64,000 nt of DNA from Hofstenia miamia (lineage: Eukaryota; Xenacoelomorpha; Acoela), in the NCBI GenBank assembly GCA_004352715.1, contig SCFE01000025.1, forward strand, positions 1,768,710 through 1,832,709, written 5' to 3'. The translations under genes and the position numbers were made by a program. The first letter of the stretch is position 1, and each line of letters opens with the position of its first letter. This document shows positions 26,569 to 36,793 of this stretch, piece after piece. The notes beneath the pieces are model-generated. The model was given only the letters and a program-made list of their open reading frames with translations. It made no database searches and was not told the DNA's origin.

Positions 26569-26757
26569 AGTAGTAAGAAGCCGCGGAAACGACGTTGATA
26601 TTTTTTACTTTGACCCTGGCTGGCATGGATATGATGTAATTTTGTACTTACTCTGACGTCATTGGAATATGTTCTGTTGGCAAACACATTTGTTTGTAGT
26701 CTATTGTTTAAAATGTAGCCAATTTTTTTATACAAATTACTTAAAAATTGTCAAAGA
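26569..26757 (+). repeat. Left terminal inverted repeat of the Polinton-like element
   Basis: Runs inwards from AGTAGTAAG through CGACGTTGATATTTTTTAC, TGACGTCATTGGAATATG, and GGCAAACACATTTGTTTG. It pairs with 31409-31596. A 178-bp slice of this arm is also found, misplaced, at 25063-25240. Translating it in reverse gives a short open frame, which is a by-product of the repeat. Confidence 0.85.
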
Positions 26758-27165
26758 TGATTGAAATTCTATATGCAAAGAATTTACGTTGTTGGAATTA
26801 CATTTTACGATTAATTTTCTTTGGTAACAGTAGTAACTAACAATTATTTTCAAATGAAAATATTGAGAAAAATAAATACATGTTCAAAGATGACAAATAT
26901 CAATTGCAAAAATAAAAAACTTTACCACAACAATGATATAGAACTTACAAACAGTGTTTTGATTCATATATAATAATTTTGTAAAATAAATTTATACATG
27001 TAGTTTTGTGTTCCGTCATTCTATTACTTTATAAACGAAATATACTCTTTTAAGCGTTAATTAATATTTTGATAAATTAATAATAAAAAGACAAAATAAT
27101 TTTTTTGGAAAAAACCAAAAACAAGTTTATGCAAACAAAAACTCGCAATTTCTAATATTTAATAA

Positions 27166-27191
27166 ACGTATGTGGTAAAACCCACATACGT
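27166..27191. repeat. Perfect 10-bp hairpin
   Basis: ACGTATGTGG (27166-27175) and CCACATACGT (27182-27191) flank a 6-base loop. It lies inside the Polinton-like element and has no run of T that would mark a transcription terminator. Confidence 0.6.
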
Positions 27192-27542
27192 GTTTAAGAC
27201 AAGACAAAAATGTAATTTATTCTACACTTTGCTTATAATGACCATACATATTACACTATTAAATTTATCTATTGTGTAAATTTATCATCATTGTTGGAAT
27301 GGGAATGCTGTAGGAAACATACGCAATGTGTAGTTGCACATTATGAATTTCACGCGGTATTATCTAAATTAATGATTAATAAACAAGTCAAATGAGATGA
27401 TAGATCACAGTATAAAACACATTAAAAGTTTAGACAAATTCAATTAAAAATGTGTATTCACAAACAAACGATGTTTCTATTTATGATAAAGTATATAATT
27501 AATTTAACATCAGACTGCAAATTCGGAGCAATTTATTAATAA

Positions 27543-27705
27543 CCCTTTTAACCCGGATGGTACATATATGTACCATTTAACTTCTTTTGTTCCATACAAT
27601 AGTAATCATCATAAACTTTATAAAACAACTTTACATTATATGTTTTAGCCATCTAGAATCTAAAAATAATAATAATTATAGAAAAAAAATTTGGGGTTGA
27701 AAGGG
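27543..27705. mobile_element. piggyBac-like MITE nested in the Polinton-like element
   Basis: The left end reads AACCCTTTTAACCCGG and the right end, inverted, reads AACCCTTTCAACCCC. The right side is followed by TTAA-type sequence; the left TTAA has decayed to ATAA. Ends starting CCC next to TTAA are typical of piggyBac-type elements. The unit is only 163 bp with no coding capacity. It holds the perfect 16-bp palindrome GGTACATATATGTACC at 27559-27574. Confidence 0.6.
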
Positions 27706-27866
27706 TTAAAATAAAATTAATTACGTTTTAAAAGAAATATCCGTAAAACTAACTAGAGATAATATTGTAAAAAAGTGTTAAGATTCAAAACAATATCTGA
27801 GATTTAATTATAAAAATAGCTTACCAAAAAGTTTGAAATCTTTCGGGGTAGTTTTTTCATAAATAT

Positions 27867-28091
27867 GAAATTCCATTATGCCGGCTTTGTAGAAAGTTGC
27901 ATGCTTTAATAATGTCAACATTGATCTATATCCCCATTGTTCAAATGTCAAAATGTAACCAATTATAGAAACAGTACAACCATGTAAAATTCCATTATGC
28001 TGATGTGTGTACAAAGTTGTACTTAACAGACAGTTAACATTGAGTAATTTTTATCTATATCTTATTGTTCAAATGTGAAAATGTATCCAAT
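27867..28091. repeat. Diverged tandem duplication, about 118 bp per unit
   Basis: Both units contain AAATTCCATTATG, then ACAAAGTTG- or GAAAGTTG-like sequence, AACATTGA, TCTATAT, and ATTGTTCAAATGT before AATGTA-CCAAT. The copies differ by several substitutions and indels, so this is a real old duplication rather than an assembly effect. Confidence 0.65.
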
Positions 28092-28531
28092 CGTCAAGAT
28101 TGTTATCTACCAAACATAAAATCCAAATCAATTAAAAAATTATCACAATTAATTAAAACATTTTCAAATCATATAAAACTAGAATTTTTTGACAAGTTGG
28201 AAAACAATCTCAAATATTACATGTTTTTCCCAATTTATACAATTATGTAAATGAAAGATGCTACAAAACTAAAATGTTAATAAAGTAAAACAATTTATCA
28301 ATCACTGTCNAATCGTAAAGATTGTTATCTACCAAACATGAAATCCAAATCAATTTAAAAATTATCACAATTAATTAAAACATTTTCAAATCATATAAAA
28401 CTAGAATTTTTTGACAAGTTGGAAAACAATCTCAAATATTACATGTTTTTCCCAATTTATACAATTATGTAAATGAAAGATGCTACAAAACTAAAATGTT
28501 AATAAAGTAAAACAATTTATCAATCACTGTC
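28089..28531. repeat. Direct duplication across a single N (unmerged contig overlap)
   Basis: The 221 bp at 28089-28309 recur at 28311-28531 with the N at 28310 between them and only about three base differences (for example AATCGTCAAG against AATCGTAAAG). Equal length on both sides of the N points to overlapping contigs from two haplotypes. Confidence 0.85.
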
Positions 28532-28707
28532 TCTGGTACACATGAACTAAATATATTTTCAATACGTTTTTCTCGTTGAATTCAAGAATAAAATATTTGT
28601 AAAAATTATTGATATTATTTATATTGTTGTAAATTGGTTATTAATACACAACATATAAAAATAACAAATAACTTATTTATTTTACGTTTTTAAAAATTTT
28701 TTTAAAC

Positions 28708-28920
28708 TTAAATTTCATCAGTGTCGTTATAATTAAGAGTTAAATAAATACTGCTAGTATCATTGAAATGAATGAAATCACCATCTGATGTATGCAAGCT
28801 AATTGTAATTCTATCGATAAATGACTTTGAAGTTGGTTTATAAATTATATGAGCCTTTTCATAGTTAATGAATGGTTGATCATTTACACTATATACTGTG
28901 AATAAGGGTATTTGATCCAA
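28708..28920 (-). pseudogene. Possible Polinton capsid-type protein fragment
   Basis: This 70-residue open frame has no ATG; upstream the frame continues but is interrupted by stops. The end has alternating hydrophobic strands, with FIDRITISLHTSDGDFIHF followed by YLTLNYN. This resembles the last beta-strands of the penton/minor capsid proteins of Polintons and related viruses: a conserved F-I-D, an I-x-I strand, a D-G turn and a closing L-x-L strand. The resemblance is from family knowledge, over a short stretch, and no rest of the protein is visible. Its position inside the element with Polinton-type ends supports the reading. It is a broken fragment and could be a chance frame. Confidence 0.35.
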
Positions 28921-29040
28921 TATAACGGGATACTACCACTCTGATAAAGCTGACAAGTGACTATATCAGTATAAATTAAAATATTATGCAGTCCATTTAA
29001 AATATCAAAACTTCAGGTTGAATTTTGTAATGAATACTCG

Positions 29041-29215
29041 GAAAATATGATATCTGAAAATTATGTTAAGAACAGTCTAATTATTTTTGATGATTCTACA
29101 CATTTATAGACTTTTATATGGGTTTTCCACTTTATACATTTTTTTTCACTTTATATGGTTTGTCACTTTGAGCAAAATGAAAATTTCATGACGGTATTAG
29201 TATAAACTTTAAAGA
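29041..29215 (+). repeat. Inverted-repeat arm matching 31230-31400
   Basis: Contains GAACAGTCTAATTATTTTTG, CACATTTATAGACTTTTA, GGGTTTTCCACTTTATACAT and ATATGGTTTGTCACTTTGA. The same blocks occur inverted, in reverse order, at 31230-31400, where they directly continue the right terminal repeat. On the left they sit 2.3 kb away from the left terminal repeat. Confidence 0.8.
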
Positions 29216-30905
29216 ACAAGTAAGACAAACGTATATGCATATAAATACGACTAATCTTTTTTGTAAATTCAGATTTTATTTTCGTATTTTAAAGAATGAA
29301 TGGTTTTGTTATTTAATATCACATATAAATATAAATTTTAAGACATTCTACAAATCAATTATTGTTAAAGTACTTGCAGTTGTTTAATAGATTATGAATT
29401 TTATAATAAAAACTTTATAATTATTGAGAAAGCATTAACATTCACATTTTTCTTCAGTCAATGAGGAAATATTGATAATCACAAATGAATACATAACGCC
29501 ATCTCAAAAACGAATCAATTAGATCGCAAAAACATTTTTATTTACAAAAAGACTAACACACTTTCATAAAAAAATACATTGACGCAAAAATCATTAAATT
29601 GATTGATTTTAAAAAACACATAGTCGTACAGAGTTTTCATGAAAAGAAGCAAATTTTTAAAATGAAAATTAATATCAAAGCTATATAAAATAATTTTAAG
29701 TATATGTATAGTACTTAAAAATTAATTTAATTAATATATACTTGTAATTGTTTATGAGATTATAAAAACACAACAGCAATCGTTAAATGATTTAAACTAC
29801 ATTTTGTACATTAGGTATTAAAGCAACTTTTGAAAATTTTCTAAATATAGAAATAAATAGCTTAAATTACAATTATCAGAAACTAATAAAATGAAATACA
29901 TACTTCTTTAAGGCGATTTACTCATTGTATTCAATTATAAAATATATATCTCGCAATATGCAATTAGGAAAACGGATTTTAACTCAATTTCCATATTAAA
30001 TATTTTAAAATCATATAGAGATTGAGAATTTTTAAAAATAAATCTGATCTTGTTAGAGTTTCTAAGACATAGCATTGGAGAGAATGCCAATATATTTTGG
30101 ATTTTTCCACCATTTGAGAGTCTAAAATATGTATTTTTATTACTTGATTTAATTCCAGAGTTCGATGTATTCGTAAGGGTTTTAATGCATCTGAAATTTT
30201 TCAATTTGCTATGGTTTTATTAGTAAATACTTTAACACATTTAGAAGTTTTCATATAGCATTTTGATTTTGTATACCCTCCCACTTCAAGCTTCTAAACG
30301 CATAGAAATAATATTCCAAAAAGCGCTAATAATAAAAAATATGTGAAAGAAGAAATCGACTTTAAATTTTCTAATGTTCTAAGTTTTTTTGTTTTTTGGA
30401 TTTATATTCTCCATGATTGATGTGTGATTATAGAAATAATTCCCCTTTAAAGATATCATTTCCACAACTCCAGCGTAAATTTTTGTTAACAAAGATATTA
30501 AACGTGCATAAACATTATGAAATTTAATAATAATTTGTAATCACATGAAACAAAGTTAGGTAATATTAACTTATTAAAATGCAAAAATAACTTAAGTGGT
30601 CATCGTTAAATAAATTCAACCGTCACCATTTGAATCGCTGTAAAAACTGAATAATGTGTTAAAATGAAGATATCTTTTCGTCAAAGGCATTTAACAAAAT
30701 GCAAATTTTATGACATTATTGGTATATATTTTCAAAAACAAGAAATAATAACGTACATACACTTAAATTTGACTATTCTTTGTTGTATATTCAGATTGCT
30801 CCTTATTTTGAAGCATTAATGGTTTTGTTTTTATGTGATTTATTTAATATTGCACGTAAAGATCCATTTTAAGCCATTCTACAAATTACATTATGCAGTT
30901 GAAAG
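29216..30905. repeat. Diverged direct repeats 29195-29385 and 30705-30905
   Basis: Both stretches share AATGGTTTTGTT, a following ATTTAATAT, and CATTCTACAAAT in the same order and orientation, over about 190 bp, with many differences. The sequence between them (29386-30704) is extremely AT-rich, and its 89-residue frame on the minus strand (29935-30204) resembles nothing I know. Confidence 0.6.
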
Positions 30906-31229
30906 ATAAATTTTACTATTGCTATAAAAGACTACACAATATATAGAATGCACATTAATAAACACCATTTGACAAGATCTCTTCTACTGTTAATCAATTT
31001 TTTTCCTCCCGCACATACATTTCGGAAATTCACTTCTTTATCCAAACTATGCAAACAAAAAGAATTGCAATCCCTTTGTAAACATTGCATTAGCTTTTCT
31101 ATAAACACTCATAAATATATATTAGGAAAAATGTATTGTTCATTTAAACACAATATTATTACTCTTTTTGCATAGTAGAGAGGGTCGGGGTTAAATTTGA
31201 AGTATATAAAGTCCTATCATAAATCTCGA

Positions 31230-31408
31230 TTGGTTGATACATCAAAGTTTTCATTTTCTTCAAAGTGACAAACCATATAGACTGAAAAAAATGTATAAAG
31301 TGGAAAACCCATGTAAAAGTCTATAAATGTGTAAAATCATCAAAAATAATTAGACTGTTTTCAACATAATTTTTAGATATCACATTATTTATATAATATG
31401 AATAAAAA
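31230..31408 (-). repeat. Inner part of the right inverted repeat
   Basis: The reverse complement matches 29041-29215 block for block. Because it runs straight into the terminal repeat at 31409, the original terminal repeat may have been about 370 bp long, with the left arm later split. Confidence 0.75.
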
Positions 31409-31596
31409 AATTTTTTACATTTTATACAATAGACTGCAAACAAATGTGTTTGCCAACAAATATTATAACAAAAGAGAATATATTCCAATGACGTCAGAGA
31501 TACACAGATGGCCAAAGTACACAATTACCTTATATCCATGCCCGCCAGGGTCAAAGGTAAAAAATATCAACGTCGTTGCCGCAGCTTCTTACTACT
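31409..31596 (-). repeat. Right terminal inverted repeat of the Polinton-like element
   Basis: The reverse complement starts AGTAGTAAGAAGCTGCGG and matches the left arm with several indels, including an extra TTGGCCATCTGTGTA-like insertion near 31505. It ends at 31596 and is followed by GATATG. Confidence 0.85.
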
Positions 31597-31604
31597 GATA
31601 TGTT

Positions 31605-31803
31605 CTTTAAATGATAATGACAACGATTGCAATCCTGGTAATAATTAGCTGTGGAAATACTTGCTTAGGTGTGGTTGCGGTAGTAGAAACTATGAAACGT
31701 GACATAAATTATAGCTTGAACGTAGGGAATAGTACCCAGAAGGGGGTTGCAATATTATAAAGGGTGATTACTTCAGAAAAATAGTATTATTATTATAATG
31801 ATT
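31605..31803 (+). repeat. Dispersed repeat family B, copy 1, with (ATT)n end
   Basis: Matches the reverse complement of 40863-41075: GATTGCAATCCTGGTAATAA, GTGGTTGCGGTAG, ATGAAACGTGACATA and TATAAAGGGTGATTACTTC, ending AGTATTATTATTATAATG. About 190 bp with an (ATT)n end suggests a SINE or a LINE 3' end. No internal Pol III boxes are clear. Confidence 0.7.
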
Positions 31804-33402
31804 TTAAATACAAATATTTTTTCATCTTCTGGTATTCAGGCTATCTGAGTATGCTTAGGGATTTTAATAAACAAAAATACAAACATATCTATAGTTAGTA
31901 CCCTTTAAGGAAGGTATTATTTTCCTTAAAACATTACATAAACTATTGTAGTAAAAGAAATTAACAACATTTAAATGAAATTGATGTGAAAACTTGTAAA
32001 AAATTAGTGAAACACCAGCAGTTTTGTAGAACATGTAAAAATACATATAAAATAAGTACAAATTTTTTTTTCAAATAGAATTAATTTTTAGGGAACGTTT
32101 GGATAAAAGAGTAGTAGAATATAAATGCTTTTGTTGCGGTTCCCCATTTCTTAAGATTTTTTTACATGTAAATGTCTAATTGCAATAATCGATTTAAGTG
32201 CAAAATCCCAGTTAATAATAAAATCGTTGTCTGTTATGCCGATAATCGCCATTATCTAACTTCACATTACAATACTATCAATGGCAACATTTTTATAGAT
32301 AACCAAAAGATTAAAATATAAGCAGTTTCATTTATAAAATGAGGAGAATCATCTCATTTACATTGTGCTATTTGATTGTTGAGATTGTATTATTTTGTGA
32401 GATGAAAGCGTTTAACAATTTTAAGAAGAAACCAACAAAATTAAAAAAAATTCAAATCCATTTAAGGTTAATCTACGCACAAATATAAAACAATTTAGAA
32501 AATTTTTCCCTTCATTCAATACTATTCGGTAGCCAAATGCAATCATTTATAAAAGGGGTTCACAGCTGTTCCCGAAAGGCTTGAACTCTCTAGGCACCAG
32601 CCCTACGACATACGACACTATATAAGACGTTTATTGTAGTAAGTTAACAATGCAATTTGCATTACACAGAATCGAAAGACACTATCAGTGGTATAAAAGA
32701 AAAATTCTTTGGGCCGGGGTTTGACCGAATAATTTGTATTTTGAAATGGGCCGCGCCGTACTGGGGCTAAATAATCTGCCCAATTCCCATCCTCCAATAA
32801 ACACTCTTTGTATCTTGAAGTGGAATTTCAATCAAAATAATATTGTGTAGTTATAGTTGTTTCTATTTTGTTAATGTTTAACTTTTTCATTTTTTGTTTA
32901 AGGAACTTAGGCACGTACTTGGTTTATTGAAATCTATTTATATATTTATCAGTCTTATATTATCATTAATACCGGTAATTCGACAAAACGGTAATGAAAA
33001 TATGCTCCAGTAATGGTAAACCTAGTGTGAACTCATGTGCATTGCTGGATGATTGCGGCTTCATACTTAAACTCTTAACAAAGGCCATGATCCGCCGGAT
33101 TTTACCAGATAGCATATGTGCAAAATTATCGCTAAATTCTGAGATAATATTTGATTTAAGAATGGAATTTTCGAGAAAAGAACTATATTTTTTCCATGAT
33201 ACGCAAATTGTCCTGCAACACAACAATTTTTTCTGCCACATCAGGACGTAGTTTATTAAATATTTATTGATTTTCATTCGCAAGAGTTCGATATTAATTG
33301 AGAAATGAGGTTGTTCTTCATTAATAATTAGGGCAACCAAAAGTCATAAAAGTTTTTTTCTCTGACATATCAGGACGTAGTCTATTCATTCGCTTCGAAC
33401 AC
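31804..33402. other. Non-coding DNA
   Basis: No recognisable gene. The longest frame (minus strand, 32966-33340, 124 codons) contains IRRIMAFVKSLSMKPQSSS but matches no family I know and is overlapped by a frame on the other strand. GC-richer patches at 32570-32620 and 32710-32775 may be old repeat fragments. Confidence 0.45.
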
Positions 33403-33585
33403 TTGATGGTGGTTATGCTAAAAATTATTTATTTTCCAGGTCGATCTATCATCACCAACTTGCTCACACTGATAGAAAACTGCTATCTTTACTCCGATCG
33501 TAATGATCCTGGTTGCATTATCTTTCATGACATTTCTAAAGCTTCACTAAAAGTATTTACAAGTTTTTACATGAATTTAATTTAA
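33403..33585 (+). pseudogene. Reverse transcriptase fragment (LINE)
   Basis: The 60-codon frame contains FPGRSIITNLLTLIE, then about 13 residues later IIFHDISKASLKVF. This is the order of the non-LTR reverse transcriptase finger segment (a GRS-x-x-x-NLL helix) followed by the first palm strand, where D-x-S-K-A is the motif that carries the first catalytic aspartate. Upstream and downstream domains are missing. The fragment differs from both LINEs that follow, so it is probably a third, older element. At this length chance similarity is not fully excluded. Confidence 0.45.
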
Positions 33586-33779
33586 AATGTTGTTAAATTC
33601 CTTTACTACAACAATTTGTGTAATTTTTTTAAGAAAAATAATACTTTCCTGCATATGCAATCATTATATCCCATAAACGGTATGAAATATGGATAATATG
33701 TGTGTATATTTGCTTATTAATCTTTAAATGTGTGCTTGCAACGAGGCGCTAAGCATGCTCAGGTTGCCTGAATATCAAA

Positions 33780-34642
33780 ATGTTAAAATATATTGGTCAG
33801 AGGGTGCTAAGAATCTCCGGACAACAGGCAGACTCCACGCTCGGGAGTTTGGACTCGAGAAGTGGCAGTATAGGATCCACACAGACCAATGGACAACGGC
33901 ATAAGTGGACAGATGAGCAGAACAGGACAGCATTGGAGTGTTACAGAAGAAGCAGGCCAGATGAGAGGGGTTATAGGAAAAGAGTGTTGGAAGAATGGAG
34001 GAAGACAAGAACAAGATTAGAAGTTACAGAGCAGAGGCTTGCAGGTCAAGTGAGAAAGTTACAGTTCGATGAGAGTAGGGGGAAAAAGAGAGTTGAACCA
34101 GGCTAAGCAAAGGGAAGATGAAGTGATAGATGTTGAGACAGAAGTGGCAGAACCAGCAGAACCAGCAGAAACTGAAGCAGCAATCAAGGAAAAGATGTAG
34201 GAGGAAGTAGGTGAGATAACTAGGTTGCCAGTTCCAAGAGGAGTTAAGAAAAGCAAGCTAGCAGTAGAGACAGCAAAAGTCAATAAAATGTTGGAGAAGA
34301 TAGATGCTAGGAGTGTTACAGAAGTAAATAGCTTAGTGTATGCAGGTGAGTGTGAGGTGCTGAAGAACGTAGGCATGGAAATGAAGAAGAAAAGGCGACA
34401 AGAAGTTAAGGGAGACAGAAAGCCAGCATGGGAAAGAAGAATTGAGAATATATTGGCAAAAATGAGGCAGCAAATAGGGAAGATCAGGACAAGTAATGTA
34501 GTGCAGGGTAGGTAAGGTGAAGACTATAGAAACTGCAAGAGAAGAGCTTAAGCAGAGATTAGTTGCAGAATCTGAGAAACTGAGAAAATATAGGGCAAGG
34601 GCGAAGCAGGCAAGAGATTCTACAAAGAAAAGGCTAGAGGAG
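33780..34642 (+). pseudogene. R2/R4-like LINE, N-terminal half (broken)
   Basis: The + strand is markedly purine-rich, unlike its surroundings. The first frame carries a Myb-like motif: WTDEQNRTALECYRRSRPD, GYRKRVLEEWR, then a VTEQRLAGQVR helix. After a frameshift near 34085 and a TAG near 34200 the reading continues with TAKVNKMLEKIDARSVTEVN and PAWERRIENILAKMRQQIG. These strings match the region before the reverse transcriptase in a group of non-LTR retrotransposons widespread in invertebrates, usually annotated as R2- or R4-like. The element ends abruptly at the N at 34643; its continuation is at 36110. Clade assignment rests on remembered conserved strings, not on a search. Confidence 0.6.
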
Positions 34643-34643
34643 N

Positions 34644-36108
34644 ACAGAAGGCAGCATTGTTAGGAACAGCTAGAGTCCTGAGGAAAGCTCTCAGACTCCC
34701 TGGGAACTGGTGAGTTCCCCGAGCTGAGAGGGATACCAGCATGAAGCTGTGAGAAGTAACAATAATAATAAAATAATAAGGATAATCAACTTTATTTAGC
34801 CATAAAGTTACAAATAATGTAAAAATAAATATTTACAGATAGTATACAAAAATTATTACTCAATCCAAATTTGAAAAGTACGCAATTTTTTGGAAGACCC
34901 TAGTTTGTATTGAGAGGCAAGGAGGTATTCCTTCAGCAATCTCTAGAAAGTTCTTAAATTGGGGGAGTCTCTAATTGTTTTATCTAATCTATTACACAAT
35001 TTGCAACACTATTACAAAGGAGCTTTGGAAATTTTGACAATTAATTTTTTCATCAAGTATGCACACACCTGCGCGTTTATTGTAAGTTATTGTGTCTTTC
35101 AAAAATGAAGTTGATGGAAAATTAGAATTTAACTTTAAATATTTGTTAAATCCCTGCAGACTGGCATAAATTGTTGTGTATTTTGGTGACAGTATTTGAA
35201 GTTCGTCAAGTTTGTCACCAACTGTTTGTTTGCATATTTGGAACATTGTTGTTATTCACCACTTAAATGTCGTGTTAATTCTCTCCTCTTGTAATACAGA
35301 CAAGCCATTTAGTAAAGTGCATGCATAATTGTAATTGGAAATAACGAACGCATATAGGAATTGTTTATCTTTACTAATATCTGTTATTTGCTTTAAATAG
35401 TGGATCCCTGCTGCCATTGATTTGATTTTTTTTGGAAATGAAAGTTCAAAAAGTCAGTTATGAATCTATAGGAACTCCTAGATATGTTATTTCATTGGCT
35501 TGTTTTATTGGTAGTAGTCTTTCATCCACAGTTAAAGAAACTGATTTGGCTAATACCCGGCCTTCATTGGAGTAAATATCATAAATTGAGTTTTGCCTAC
35601 ATTAAGTGTTAATTTATTTTGCATGAAATATTTTGTAATTTTTTTAATCCCTAATTGTAAATGTTTTGTTGCTATTTTTGGATTTATATTATTACTTACA
35701 AGGCAAGTGTCATCAGCATATTGAAAAATATCTAGATTAACACTTTCATGCATGTCATTAACATACAGTGCGAAAAGAATCGAGCCCAGGACTGTCCCTT
35801 GTGGAACTCCTTTAAATGTGGCGGTATAGTCAGAAAAAGTATTTTCTATACGCACCCCCTGCCTCCTGTTGCATAAAAAACAATGTATGAGCGAGCAGGA
35901 TTCTTTATCCAAACCGTATTGTTTTAATTTACAGTCCAGAATTGTAAAATTTATACTATCAAACGCTTTGCTTATGTCTAAAAGAGCCACAGCTGTACTA
36001 AGGTTTTTGTTTAGGAATAAGCGAATTTTTTCCGTGATTGCAAGTAGTGCATTATTTGTACTAAAACCTTTTCTGAATCCAAATTGTTTGTTTGATAAAA
36101 TTTTTTTC
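34644..36108 (-). repeat. Misplaced duplicate slice of the LINE junction
   Basis: These 1465 bp, bounded by single Ns at 34643 and 36109, repeat the sequence of 36724-37796 and of 37798-39237 with only a few base changes. The slice holds the last 117 bp of the R2/R4-like element (+) and then the 3' part of the APE-type LINE (-). That part includes the reverse transcriptase frame with FGFRKGFSTNN, GVPQGTVLG and QYADD at 35550-36100. It is best read as a contig, perhaps the other haplotype, placed between two contigs that themselves overlap. It should not be counted as a separate insertion. Confidence 0.8.
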
Positions 36109-36109
36109 N

Positions 36110-36793
36110 GAAGAAGAAAAGGCGACAAGAAGTTAAGGGAGACAGAAAGCCAGCATGGGAAAGAAGAATTGAGAATATATTGGCAAAAATGAGGCAGCAA
36201 ATAGGGAAGATCAGGACAAGTAATGTAGTGCAGGGTAGGTAAGGTGAAGACTATAGAAACTGCAAGAGAAGAGCTTAAGCAGAGATTAGTTGCAGAATCT
36301 GAGAAACTGAGAAAATATAGGGCAAGGGCGAAGCAGGCAAGAGATTCTACAAAGAAAAGGCTAGAGGAGGAAAAGATGCATTAAGGTTCTGGGAGAATAT
36401 ATGGGGAAGTGAAGGGCCAGAGAGAGTGAGCAGATGCAGAAAGAAGTCAGGCAAGAAGAAGAAGTAATCACAACTGTAAGGCTGAAGGAGGCTCTAAAGA
36501 AGATGAAGAACTGGAAGGCGCCAGGCAGAGATGAGTTACATGGGTATTGGCTGCAGAAGTTCACAGGTGTTCATGAGAGAGCTAGCAGAGAAAATACAAA
36601 GGCTGTGGAAGTTAAAGAAAGTTGAAGTAGTCCCGGTAGTTGTAGGAGAGCTAGGAGCAGTGAGTAAGAAGCATAAGAGATACTTGGAGGACTGGGAATA
36701 CCAAAGTGGGGAAGAGCCGTAGCACAGAAGCCAGCATTGTTAGGAACAGCTAGAGTCCTAAGGAAAGCTCTCAGACTCCCTGGGAACTGGTGA
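36110..36793 (+). pseudogene. R2/R4-like LINE, internally deleted C-terminal half
   Basis: 36110-36369 repeats 34383-34642 exactly in length, so this is the continuation of the first half. It reads on to LKEALKKMKNWKAPGRDELH then GYWLQKFTGVHE, the start of the reverse transcriptase domain, shifts frame once (ELAEKIQRLW) and then jumps directly to VEVVPVVVGELGAVSKKH, a segment expected near the C-terminus. After another frameshift the protein ends ALLGTARVLRKALRLPGNW, with the stop at 36791-36793. The palm with its catalytic aspartates is therefore deleted. Copies of the last part recur at 34644-34760 and 37798-37890 through assembly duplication. Confidence 0.6.

Larger units (their letters stand above)
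26569..31596. mobile_element. Non-autonomous Polinton/Maverick-like element
   Basis: The left end begins AGTAGTAAGAAGCCGCGG and the right end, inverted, begins AGTAGTAAGAAGCTGCGG. The inverted repeats continue for close to 190 bp with high similarity and some indels. Directly outside both ends lies the same hexamer GATATG (26563-26568 and 31597-31602). A 6-bp target duplication, termini starting AG, and inverted repeats of 100 bp or more are together characteristic of Polintons, large virus-like DNA transposons that encode their own polymerase, integrase and capsid proteins. At about 5 kb (less 222 bp of assembly duplication) this copy is far shorter than the 15-20 kb of a complete one, and I see no polymerase, integrase or ATPase. 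A capsid-like fragment at 28708-28920 is the only plausible coding relic. If the duplication is read as 8 bp (CTGATATG), a Mutator-like element is the alternative. Confidence 0.65.

Noticed and set aside
27166-27191. Hairpin considered as a transcription terminator
   Set aside because: No T run follows, and intrinsic terminators are not expected in this eukaryotic DNA.
32570-32640. Possible tRNA-derived SINE on the minus strand (GAGTTCAAGCCT)
   Set aside because: Only one promoter-like box is present and no second copy was found in the window.
32966-33340. 124-codon open frame on the minus strand
   Set aside because: No family resemblance, an overlapping plus-strand frame of 85 codons, and no splice or start context. 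A chance frame in a locally less AT-rich patch is more likely than a gene.
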